From CAYLSO01 sp964386525 (GTDB lineage Bacteria; Eisenbacteria; RBG-16-71-46; DASYSL01), in the NCBI GenBank assembly GCA_964386525.1, contig CAYLSO010000086.1, positions 1 through 8,034 of the forward strand: DNA of 8,034 bases. Direction: 5' to 3'. The translations under genes and the position numbers were made by a program. The notes under the pieces are model-generated. The model was not told where the DNA came from. It worked only from the letters and a program-made list of their open reading frames with translations, and searched no databases. Below, one piece after another: positions 1 to 6,208 of the stretch (its first letter is position 1; each line of letters opens with the position of its first letter).

Positions 1-774
1 GTTGTACCAGCCCTCGATGAAGTCGAACACGGCGACACGAGCCTCCGCCTGGGTAGGGAATCGGTGTCGGTCCAGCAGCTCGCATTCGAGCGTGGCAAAG
101 AACGACTCGCACATGGCGTTGTCGAAACAGTCGCCCACCGAACCCATCGACGGTTGCACCCCGGCTTCGCGACAGCGCGAGCCGAAGGCGATCGACGTGT
201 ACTGGCAGCCCTAGTCGGAGTGATGGATCACCTCCTGCGGTCGCCGGCGCCACAGCGCCATGTTCAGCGCCTCGAGCACCAGCTCGGTGCGCAGATGATT
301 GGCCATCGCCCAGCCGACGATCCGCCGGCTGAACGCATCCAGCACCACCGCCAGGTAGAGGAATCCCGCCCAGGTCGGGATGTAAGTAATGTCCGCCACC
401 CAGAGTTGGTCCGGTCCCTGGGCGGTGAAGTCGCGTTCGACCAGGTCTGGCGCGGGTCGCGCGTCCTTGTCGCGTCGTGTCGTCCAGCAACCCTTACGGC
501 GACTCGCGCCCTGCAGGCCGGCGACGCGCATCAACCGGGCCACGCGCTTGCGGCCTACGTGCTCGCCCTCGGCCACCAGCTCGGCGAGCACCCGCGGCAC
601 TCCGTAGGTATCCCGGGACTTCCGATGGATGTCCTGGATCCGCTCCAGCAACTGCGCATCGGCGCGGGTTCGTGCCGAAGCCGGGCGCTCCCGCCAGGCG
701 TAGTACCCGCTGAGGGAGACGCCCAGCACCCGGCACATCGTGGCCACATCGTGTACTGCCTGGTTGGCCTTCAC
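1..774 (-). pseudogene. IS3-family transposase OrfB, interrupted by an in-frame TAG and cut by the window edge
   Basis: OrfB supplies the DDE catalytic domain that cuts and joins the element ends. It starts with GTG at 774, overlapping the orfA TGA as GTGA. It has an HTH_21-like segment (about residues 50-90, with the TYGVPRV motif), then the rve core with first Asp128 in WVADITYIP and second Asp187 in HHSD. The next codon is TAG (213-211), where the family normally has Gln (HSDQGCQYTS). The same frame then stays open to the left edge and encodes GCQYTS, SVGDCFDNAMCESFFATLE and FIEGWYN. Reading across the stop, Glu223 lies exactly 35 residues after Asp187, the canonical DD(35)E spacing. A single CAG-to-TAG change therefore removes the third catalytic residue. 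Readthrough or a sequencing error are alternatives. Confidence 0.9.
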
Positions 775-1097
775 GAACCCGAACGCTTCGCTGGGCTCGA
801 TCCGGTCTCCTGCGCAAACCAGGCGGCGGCTTTTTTTAGGATCTCTCGCTCCTCGCGGAGCACCCGGTTCTCCCGCCGCAGCCGGACCAGCTCTTCCCGC
901 TCTTCTGTGGTCAGACCGTCGTGGCGCTTGCCTTCGTCCAGGTCGGCCTGGCGGACCCAGGTGCGGATTGACTGGGCGGTGGGCTCAAACTCCCGGGCCA
1001 GAGCCTCGGGGCTGCGCCCGGAGCGGACCAGCTCGACCATCCGCCGCCGGAATTCCGGTGGGTAGGTGGGGCCGGTCTTGCCCTTCTGCTTGGCCAT
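771..1097 (-). CDS. IS3-family transposase OrfA (HTH DNA-binding subunit)
   Basis: OrfA binds the element ends and, when fused to OrfB by frameshifting, forms the active transposase. The protein from ATG 1097 is 108 aa, starting MAKQKGKTGPTYPPEFRRRM. It has an IS3/Transposase_8 helix-turn-helix (EALAREFEPTAQSIRTWVRQ), then a leucine-zipper helix (ELVRLRRENRVLREEREILKK). The ATG at 1097 is preferred to the ATG at 1133 because GGGAGGAGG lies 7 nt upstream (minus strand 1113-1105) and the conserved N-terminus begins here. The stop TGA overlaps the orfB GTG. The frame is intact. Confidence 0.88.
   Translation of the reverse strand: MAKQKGKTGPTYPPEFRRRMVELVRSGRSPEALAREFEPTAQSIRTWVRQADLDEGKRHDGLTTEEREELVRLRRENRVLREEREILKKAAAWFAQETGSSPAKRSGS
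831..837 (-). promoter_or_regulatory. Programmed -1 frameshift site (A7) between orfA and orfB
   Basis: Seven consecutive T on the plus strand give, in the orfA frame, CT A AAA AAA G, a canonical A-AAA-AAA slippery heptamer. Slipping back one base there enters the orfB frame, which stays open for 19 codons until the GTG at 774 and then through orfB. IS3 elements normally make the OrfAB fusion in this way. No downstream stimulatory structure was worked out. Confidence 0.7.
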
Positions 1098-1151
1098 CGT
1101 GGTACCTCCTCCCGAAAGGGGTAAGGTGTCCACGAAAGCGGGTCAACTCCA

Positions 1152-1606
1152 GCCAACAAGGGGCGGGCTCTCCTGAGCCCGCGCCCTTGGCGACTGCCAG
1201 TGCGCGCCATGCGCGAACGGCGACGCTCTTACGATGCGCGGTCTCCCGGAAGGCCCGCTCGATCCACAATCGACCAGGATGACAGCACCACTTCCCCGGC
1301 TGTCCCGAGCGAGCGGACGAGTCCAGGTCGAGTGAGACCCCGATGCGACCCTGTGCGCGGGCACCGTGCCGCGCCGGTCGTCCGGCGAGCGTCGTTTCCG
1401 CTATAGTGCCCACATCATCCCGCGCCGGGATGAAGGGGGCTTGGGAGCTCGGTATGGAGTGATTCGCCGGCGGCTTTCTGGATGGGTAGGGGAAGAGGAG
1501 GGCGGCTGACGATCGCTTCTGCGCGGTGCAGCTCACGGTGGACAGGCGGGTACGCCGCGACGGAGGGGCGACCACGACGGAAGCAGGCACGGGAGCAAGT
1601 CACGCA
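1152..1606. other. Gene-free stretch between the IS3 element and the helical-repeat gene
   Basis: I find no convincing gene here; overlapping frames on both strands have no recognisable motifs. It holds a perfect 8-bp inverted repeat with a TCCT loop (1163-1170 with 1175-1182, GCGGGCTC/GAGCCCGC) just outside the IS end, a possible -10 box and the hairpin listed separately. The minus strand of about 1190-1290 could be a worn-out gene end, but I do not recognise it. Confidence 0.5.
1402..1433 (+). promoter_or_regulatory. Possible -10 box followed by a tight hairpin, upstream of the 404-aa gene
   Basis: TATAGT at 1402-1407 resembles a sigma-70 -10 element, though I see no good -35 at the right distance. 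Immediately after it, TCATCCCG (1415-1422) and CGGGATGA (1426-1433) form a perfect 8-bp stem with a CGC loop. If transcription starts near 1413, the hairpin would sit at the very 5' end of the transcript, where it could stabilise the RNA or mark an operator. This is a suggestion from position only. Confidence 0.25.
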
Positions 1607-2821
1607 ATGGCAAAGCCGGAAGCACACAAGTGGGAGTTCAAGATCCGCTTCCGCCGGCGTGCGTTCGGGTGGAAGTCGCAGCCGGCCATCCAACGGGTGA
1701 AGGAGGCAGTCAGCGAGATCAAAGGCGTCGCGCGCAAGGATCCTGTGCTCGCCGCCGATGGTGCGGTCGCTTTCCTCGAGCGCGTCTCGCCCGCGCTCGA
1801 GCACGTCGATGGCTCTTCGGGCGCGATCGGCTCCGCGGTGGACGACGCCATCCGAGAGTTCGTCGAGATCATCGCAAGCGCGCCGGCCGATGCGAAGACG
1901 CGCGGCGCGTGGCTCGAGCGGCTCTGGGAGGCGCACGAGGCCGACCAGATCCCATACATCGAGCGGCTCGCAGACTGCTGGGGCGAACTCTGCGCCTCGA
2001 AGGAGGTCGCCGCGGCGTGGGCCGATCGCCTCGTCGGCATCACGCGGATGGCGCTCAGCCCCGACCCCGAACTGAGAGGCTCCTTCCATGGCACCTCGGC
2101 ATGCCTGAGCGTTCTCTTTCGTGCCGAGCGCTACGGCGAGATCGTCGAACTCGTCGCGGCGGACCGCATCATCTGGCCGTACAGGCGCTGGGCGGTAAAG
2201 GCGCTGGCGGCCTTGGGCAAGAAGTCGGAGGCCATCCAGTACGCCGAATCGTGCCGCGGGCCGTGGACCTATGACTGGGATGTCGATGCCCTCTGCGAGG
2301 AGATCCTCCTCTCCAGCGGGCTCGTGGACGAGGCCTACGAGCGCTACGGCGTACGCGCCCACCAGGGCGGCAGCTATCTCTCGAGCTTCCGCGGGGTGCT
2401 GAAGAAGTACCCGCACAAGGCGCCGGCGCAGGTGCTGGCGGACCTGGTGAAGACCACGCCCGGCGAGGAAGGGAAGTGGTTCGCCGCCGCGAAGGAGGCC
2501 GGGCTGTACGAAGCTGCCCTGGCGCTGGCCAGGCAGACACCATGCGACCCTCGGACGCTGGCGCGCGCGGCGCGCGACCTCGCCGACAGTGAGCCAACAT
2601 TCGCCGTGGAGGCCGGCATGCTTGCGCTACACCGGCTCGTGCAGGGCTACGGCTACGAGATTGCCGGCGCGGATGTCTGGGTCGCATACGACGGCACGAT
2701 GAAGGCGGCCGAGAAGAGTGGCCGCGGGGAAGAAGTGAAGGCGCGCGTCAGGAAGTTGGTTGCGGGTGAGGCGGCGGGTGGGTTCGTCGCGCAGGTCCTG
2801 GGACGGAAGCTCGGGCTGTGA
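1607..2821 (+). CDS. Conserved helical-repeat protein of unknown function (404 aa)
   Basis: The function is unknown. The frame is open from 1526, but ATG 1607 is preferred: the sequence from MAKPEAHKWEFKIRFRRRAFGWKS onward looks conserved and protein-like, the preceding 27 codons do not, and GGGAG lies 11 nt upstream. The protein is soluble, with no signal peptide or membrane segment. After a short basic, aromatic N-terminus it is almost entirely alpha-helical, with helix pairs that look like TPR/HEAT-type solenoid repeats (for example WAVKALAALGKKSEAIQYAE, ILLSSGLVDEAYERYG and LYEAALALARQ). The segment KDPVLAADGAVAFLERVSPALEHVDGSSGAIGSAVDDAI resembles a widespread uncharacterised proteobacterial family, from memory. 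No catalytic motif is visible, so it may be a scaffold. Its TGA overlaps the GTG of the P-loop gene, so the two are probably translationally coupled and may act together. Confidence 0.85.
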   Translation: MAKPEAHKWEFKIRFRRRAFGWKSQPAIQRVKEAVSEIKGVARKDPVLAADGAVAFLERVSPALEHVDGSSGAIGSAVDDAIREFVEIIASAPADAKTRGAWLERLWEAHEADQIPYIERLADCWGELCASKEVAAAWADRLVGITRMALSPDPELRGSFHGTSACLSVLFRAERYGEIVELVAADRIIWPYRRWAVKALAALGKKSEAIQYAESCRGPWTYDWDVDALCEEILLSSGLVDEAYERYGVRAHQGGSYLSSFRGVLKKYPHKAPAQVLADLVKTTPGEEGKWFAAAKEAGLYEAALALARQTPCDPRTLARAARDLADSEPTFAVEAGMLALHRLVQGYGYEIAGADVWVAYDGTMKAAEKSGRGEEVKARVRKLVAGEAAGGFVAQVLGRKLGL

Positions 2822-3687
2822 GGGAGCGGGCGCTCATCCACGTCGCCGGCCCCAAGGGCGCAGGCAAGACGACCTTCATCGAGGTGATTCTCGGCGCTAC
2901 CGATGGCCCGATCCTTGCGGCGCGCTGCATGCGTGACGACTTACTGCCGCGCTCACGCGAGGCTTCCAACAAGACGCACCCAGAGCTGCGGCGGTATCTC
3001 AATGCGGGCGCGTCCCGCGCCGCGCTCTTCGCCTTCCCCCAGGGCGAGGTCGGCTCGGACGCGTTCTTCATGACCCACCTCATGGAAGACTACTCGGAGG
3101 CCACGATCCTCGAAGGCGACAGCCCGCTCGGATTCGCCAATCTCACCGTCTTCGTGACGCCGCCACTCCCTGCCGGAATGACGCTGCTCGTCCGGCGCCG
3201 GCGCGACCGGGCGAAGGAGGAGCGAGACAAGGCCGATGCGCTCGAGCAGTTGCTGCGCGAGCCCGACGGCGTCGCGAAGTTCCTCGGCCAGATGGTCAGC
3301 GCGCCCTTGGCGACGCTCGTGCGGGAGCGGCCCGAGCTACTCGAGAAGACCCGCGCCGACTTGCTCGCGGGCATCGAGCAGGCGCGCTGTGCTCCACCGC
3401 CAGAGCCAACCGAGCACTGGGCCCTCGCCGGCGGCTACGAAGGAATCGAGGGGGCGCAGCTTGTCGTGGTCAACGTCCGGAGTTTCGCCGAATGCGAACG
3501 CGGCGAGGCTCTTGCCCATGAAGTCGCTCGGCTGCGGAAGGACCCGGCCGTATTCGACGACGTCCTCGGCTTCCGTGGCCACAAGACGCCAATCACCGTC
3601 GTGGTCGCGAACCTCCTCAATCCCAAGGACCCTGGCCGTAGGAAGGCGGTAGCCCGCATCCGGCGGGCCCTGAGGTCCAGATCATGA
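2818..3687 (+). CDS. P-loop NTPase resembling the MobB fold (289 aa)
   Basis: This is a predicted nucleotide-binding protein of unknown substrate. Translation starts at GTG 2818, sharing GTGA with the upstream stop. Residues 11-19, GPKGAGKTT, are a Walker A motif at the very N-terminus. After about 80 residues comes ATILEGDSPL (95-104), a hydrophobic strand ending in EGD that resembles the Walker B region of MobB-type proteins. Between them, RRYLNAGASRAALF (58-71) recalls the RxxxAGA segment of MobB. A charged helical stretch (125-190) follows, then LVVVNVR (215-221) and VVANLLNPKDPG (262-273), where N-x-x-D-like residues could read a base. The length exceeds MobB (about 170 aa), and no molybdenum-cofactor genes are nearby, so MobB function is not claimed. 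An operon with the helical-repeat protein is very likely. Confidence 0.85.
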   Translation: MRERALIHVAGPKGAGKTTFIEVILGATDGPILAARCMRDDLLPRSREASNKTHPELRRYLNAGASRAALFAFPQGEVGSDAFFMTHLMEDYSEATILEGDSPLGFANLTVFVTPPLPAGMTLLVRRRRDRAKEERDKADALEQLLREPDGVAKFLGQMVSAPLATLVRERPELLEKTRADLLAGIEQARCAPPPEPTEHWALAGGYEGIEGAQLVVVNVRSFAECERGEALAHEVARLRKDPAVFDDVLGFRGHKTPITVVVANLLNPKDPGRRKAVARIRRALRSRS

Positions 3688-3860
3688 CTGGCCGAAGGAG
3701 CGGGAGTACGCCATTCGTGCGCGAGCGCACGAGGCCGCGAGGGTATGCGCTCACAGCGCCAGCACCTGAGCTGGAGACGCTCACTGCAAAGCGCGGCGTT
3801 TCGATCGCGTTGAACGCGATCGCAGGCTATTCCCCTGGCTTGGCAGGGGTTGAAGGCTGA
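3684..3860 (+). CDS. Possible small or truncated third gene of the operon, running into the repeat
   Basis: An ATG at 3684 overlaps the preceding TGA (ATGA), the same coupling pattern used upstream. It opens a 58-codon frame, MTGRRSGSTPFVRERTRPRGY..., ending at TGA 3858-3860. About the first 29 codons are unique sequence; the rest is read from structured repeat copy 1. One explanation is that a longer third gene was cut off when the repeat inserted; another is that the overlap is chance. No domain is recognisable. Confidence 0.25.
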   Translation: MTGRRSGSTPFVRERTRPRGYALTAPAPELETLTAKRGVSIALNAIAGYSPGLAGVEG

Positions 3861-4070
3861 AGCGAGGGTGTGGCCCCGGCGGCGAGGCTCAGGACTCAAC
3901 AGCTGCGACGAATCAAGCAGGTCGAGCAGGCAAGGCGATTAGGGGTGAAGAAACAAGAGCTTACGGCCAGGAAGGGGAATGGCCTCCCGGGCCGTTCCGA
4001 GCCCGCGCATCAACGTGCGCGCGGCGCTCCCGATGCACGAAAGCCCGCGTTTTACGATGAGCGTCTCCAG
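3771..4070 (+). repeat. Structured repeat, copy 1 (about 300 nt); candidate non-coding RNA
   Basis: Outer arms 3771-3796 and 4045-4070 are complementary at 24 of 26 positions counting two G-U pairs; the outermost 13 bp are perfect (CTGGAGACGCTCA/TGAGCGTCTCCAG). GCGCCA (3756-3761) and TGGCGC (4074-4079) could extend the stem. Internal hairpins are: 3802-3809/3815-3822 (CGATCGCG, loop TTGAA); 3832-3837/3844-3849 (CCCCTG/CAGGGG); 3855-3858/3872-3875 around the shared block GGCTGAAGCGAGGGT; 3976-3984/3990-3998 (9 bp including one U-G); and 4003-4008/4019-4024. The G-U pairs occur only when read as plus-strand RNA. It lies just after the P-loop operon and convergent to rsgA. No transposase or nuclease gene is inside. 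An ORF-less mobile RNA element, such as a HEARO/omega-RNA-like one, is possible but unproven. Confidence 0.75.
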
Positions 4071-4106
4071 CCTTGGCGCCCGGGCGGCATGCGCCACCCT
4101 TTCAAG

Positions 4107-5216
4107 CTACTCCTTGCCTCCCTTCCAGTGTCGCAGTCGCGCGACCTCGTCGGAGAGCTGCCCCCACACCCGCTCGGCCTGCTTGCGCTTGCGCGCGTCG
4201 TGGCGGAGCTCGAAGGCCTGCGCCTCCCGCTCGAGCTTCCGGTAGTGCTCCACGCGGTCGGCGTCAAGCTCGCCCGTCGCCACCGCCTCCTTCACGGCGC
4301 AGCCCGGCTCCGTGTCGTGGCGGCAGTCTCGGTACCGGCAGCGCGCGGCGAGGGCCGCGATGTCCCCGAAGACGGCGCCCAGGCCTTCTTCATCGACCAG
4401 CTGCAGCTCCCGCATCCCCGGCGTATCGAGGAGAAGGCCGCCGTCGGGGAGGAGGACGAGCTGGCGGTGGGTCGTGACGTGGCGGCCCCGCCCGTCGCTC
4501 GCCCGGACCGCGCCGGTGGGCATCCTTTCCTCACCGAGCAGCAGGTTGACCAGCGTAGACTTGCCGGCTCCGGAAGAGCCGACCAGCGCCGCCGTCATGC
4601 CGTCGCGGATGCGCGCCCGCATCGGCGTGATGCCCTCGGCGCGTAGTGCGCTCGTCACGTCGATCGGGACGCCGGCGCAGCGGTCCTCGACCTCGGCGAC
4701 GCGGCCGGCCACGTCGTCGCAGATGTCGGCCTTGTTGAGGAGCACCGCCGGCTGGGCGCCGCTCGCCCAGATGCGGGCGAGGTAGCGCTCGATCCTGTGG
4801 ACGTTGAAGTCGGCGTCGAGGCCGCAGACGACGAACACCAGGTCGACGTTGGCCGCGACCACCTGGCTGCGGGCCTCGCCACCGGCGGCGCCCCGGGTGA
4901 AGACCGTGCGCCTCGTCAGGCCCCTCTCGATGATGGCGGTGCGGTCCGGTCCGGGCGCGTCCTTGACGACCACCCAGTCGCCGACCCCGGGCGGGCCGGC
5001 CGCTTCGAGCTCGAGGCGGAGCCGCCCGGCGAGTCGCGCGCGGCCGGAGCCGGTCTTGGACCACACCTCGTAGGCGCCGCGGTGCTCGGCCGCGACGCGG
5101 GCGGGGATGACTCCGCCACCATCCGACGACGGGAGTTGTTGCGCGAAGAATGGGCCGTAGCCCAGGGCAGAAAGCTCGTACACGATGACGGCCTCCATCG
5201 GCGCGGCTCGCGACAC
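4107..5216 (-). CDS. rsgA: Small ribosomal subunit biogenesis GTPase RsgA
   Basis: RsgA is a cytoplasmic GTPase that docks on the 30S subunit late in assembly and releases maturation factors on GTP hydrolysis. The domain order is the circularly permuted one: an OB-fold N-terminus (about 35-110), then G4 NKAD (161-164), G5 TSA (188-190), G1 GSSGAGKST (213-221), G2 around GRGRHVTTH (242-250) and G3 DTPG (264-267). A zinc motif C293-x4-C298-x-H300-x5-C306 and a basic C-terminal helix follow. All key residues are present and 369 aa is a usual length. Two starts are possible: GTG 5216, or ATG 5198 (MEAVIVYEL, 363 aa); neither has a clear ribosome binding site. The gene is transcribed opposite to its neighbours and flanked by both repeat copies. 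Confidence 0.95.
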   Translation of the reverse strand: MSRAAPMEAVIVYELSALGYGPFFAQQLPSSDGGGVIPARVAAEHRGAYEVWSKTGSGRARLAGRLRLELEAAGPPGVGDWVVVKDAPGPDRTAIIERGLTRRTVFTRGAAGGEARSQVVAANVDLVFVVCGLDADFNVHRIERYLARIWASGAQPAVLLNKADICDDVAGRVAEVEDRCAGVPIDVTSALRAEGITPMRARIRDGMTAALVGSSGAGKSTLVNLLLGEERMPTGAVRASDGRGRHVTTHRQLVLLPDGGLLLDTPGMRELQLVDEEGLGAVFGDIAALAARCRYRDCRHDTEPGCAVKEAVATGELDADRVEHYRKLEREAQAFELRHDARKRKQAERVWGQLSDEVARLRHWKGGKE

Positions 5217-5440
5217 ACGCAGCCGGCCGCAAGCGCAGCCCGCCTCGGCGGGGCGCGCGGACTGGGATCGGCGATCGAAGCGGGCGCCGTGGCGATCGAC
5301 GCCTACGGGCGCCCGCCCGTCCTCACGCGAGATCCGTATGGAGAACCGTGGCGGTCATCAATCCTCTGCGGGAGAAGCAGTCCCATTCACTGCCAGGAGA
5401 AGGATAGCCTGTCCCGGACCCGAGGGGCAATCGCCGGATG

Positions 5441-5462
5441 GCCTCGCTCCGGTAGGCGAGGC
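5441..5462 (+). promoter_or_regulatory. Perfect 7-bp hairpin just upstream of the ankyrin-like fragment
   Basis: GCCTCGC (5441-5447) and GCGAGGC (5456-5462) pair with an 8-nt loop, ending 4 nt before the possible GTG start at 5467. There is no T-tract, so it does not look like a terminator. It could mask the translation start, or be incidental in GC-rich DNA. Confidence 0.25.
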
Positions 5463-5466
5463 GGGG

Positions 5467-5724
5467 GTGTTCCCGAGGGCCGCCGCACATGGCGACAAGC
5501 TGCGCGAGCTTGTTCGGCTTTGCACGGTCGGGGATGTCTATGCGGTAGGACGCCGGATTCAGGAAGGGCAGCCCATCCAGGCGAGCACCCACAAGCGGCT
5601 CAAGAAGCCGTCCGTCGTGAGCCCCCTTCGCATGGCCATCCGGAAGCAACGCCGCAACATTGTCCCGCTCCTCCCGTGTAACTGTAGGCGACCATTGAGA
5701 AGCGCGGCGTTTCGATCGCGTTGA
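5467..5724 (+). pseudogene. Ankyrin-repeat-like gene fragment, 3' end overrun by the repeat
   Basis: From the possible GTG start at 5467 the frame reads VFPRAAAHGDKLRELVRLCTVGDVYAV, then GRRIQEGQPIQA and SPLRMAIRKQRRNIVPLLPCN. This follows the ankyrin-type pattern: a short helix, G-D-V/L-Y-A-V, a helix ending in G-x-P, then the SPLxxAIxxxxxxIVxLLL signature. The ankyrin-like part ends at about 5680, exactly where copy 2 of the structured repeat begins; the remaining codons to TGA 5722-5724 come from the repeat. I infer a gene truncated at its 3' end by the repeat. Related proteins often continue past the LLLCN-G-Y segment, from memory. The function is unknown, ankyrin-type units usually bind proteins. 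The identification rests on pattern only. Confidence 0.4.
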
Positions 5725-5962
5725 ACGCGACCGCAGGCGATGTCCGTGACTCAGCATGGGTTGAAGGCTGAAGCGAGGGTATAGCCCCGTCGGCGCAGCT
5801 CACGACTTGAGCGCCGCGTGGAATCACACGGAAATCGCGCTTCAGCCTGAAAGCAAAGACGCTACGTCCAGGAACAGGAACGGCTTTCCAAGCTGCCGCA
5901 AACCCGCGCATCAACGCGCGCGGGATGGGCGGAATCCCGCGCTTTGCCATGGGTGTCTACCG
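5682..5962 (+). repeat. Structured repeat, copy 2 (about 281 nt); candidate non-coding RNA
   Basis: This is a diverged copy of the 3771-4070 repeat in the same orientation. A 37-nt core (5759-5795) differs from copy 1 (3848-3884) at only three positions. Outer arms 5682-5707 and 5937-5962 pair at 22 of 26 positions counting three G-U pairs. Hairpins retained are: 5713-5720/5726-5733 (one A-C mismatch); 5743-5748/5755-5760 (6 bp, two G-U); 5766-5769/5783-5786; 5881-5885/5891-5895; and 5903-5909/5918-5924 (CCCGCGC/GCGCGGG). It also has 5798-5802/5808-5812 on top of 5791-5794/5813-5816. It follows the ankyrin-like fragment directly, as copy 1 follows the P-loop operon. Weak similarity between copies continues rightward to about 4106/6000, so the true right boundary may be further out. 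Confidence 0.75.
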
Positions 5963-6139
5963 GCGCGGAAGAGGGATGGGCGCCGACCACTTGGAAGCTT
6001 GCGTTGGCCGGGCTATGCTGCCTGGCGCTGCTGGGCGAGCGAGCGCGAGAGCGGACGCGCGCTCTTGTGAGGTCTGCCCAGTTCCCGTGGGGCGACCCAC
6101 TATCGGAAGCGATCGTAGGCAAGAGCTAGAGTGCAACGC

Positions 6140-6177
6140 GGCCTCTTGCCCAGCTCGTTACGTGGGCAAGGCCTTTT
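6140..6177 (+). terminator. Hairpin with T-tract upstream of mgsA (terminator or leader)
   Basis: CTTGCCCA (6145-6152) and TGGGCAAG (6163-6170) are a perfect 8-bp inverted repeat with a 10-nt loop. An alternative pairing of GGCCT...TGCCCA with TGGGCA-AGGCC extends the stem to 11 bp with a two-base bulge. TTTT follows at 6174-6177. This has the form of a Rho-independent terminator on the plus strand. It ends about 30 nt before the mgsA start, so it either ends transcripts coming through repeat copy 2 or acts as an attenuator for mgsA. Confidence 0.5.
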
Positions 6178-6208
6178 CGCTACTGAAGAGAAGGGAGCGC
6201 AAGGCTGT

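Larger units (their letters stand above)
1..1151 (-). mobile_element. IS3-family insertion sequence, partial (runs off left edge)
   Basis: The element contains overlapping orfA and orfB reading right to left with the IS3 arrangement: a helix-turn-helix plus leucine-zipper OrfA, then a DDE integrase-type OrfB in the -1 frame. The upstream end is placed at about 1151 because the minus strand from there begins TGGAGTTGACCCGC and leads into a GTGGACACC stretch typical of IS3-type ends; this boundary is inferred. The other terminal repeat and any target duplication lie outside the window, so the end cannot be confirmed. The element is probably inactive because OrfB carries a nonsense codon. Confidence 0.8.

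Noticed and set aside
64..1065. 333-codon plus-strand frame across the IS3 element
   Set aside because: Antisense to orfA/orfB, which carry clear transposase motifs; no recognisable domain.
1415..2416. 333-codon minus-strand frame opposite the helical-repeat gene
   Set aside because: Shadow of the GC-rich gene on the other strand; no motifs, while the plus-strand frame has protein-like composition and operon coupling.
5600..5950. 116-codon minus-strand frame across repeat copy 2
   Set aside because: Almost entirely translation of the structured repeat; the composition is that of a repeat read in a random frame, and the structure evidence favours plus-strand RNA.
3771..5962. The two repeats as a composite transposon around rsgA
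   Set aside because: Neither copy encodes a transposase, and the arms differ between copies in a compensatory way, unlike the conserved ends needed by one transposase.
5944..6129. 61-codon plus-strand frame (TTG start, hydrophobic stretch LALAGLCCLALLG) ending just before the 6140 hairpin
   Set aside because: Only a TTG start, no ribosome binding site, its first part overlaps the right arm of repeat copy 2, and it resembles no known protein; kept only as a possible transcript context for the terminator.
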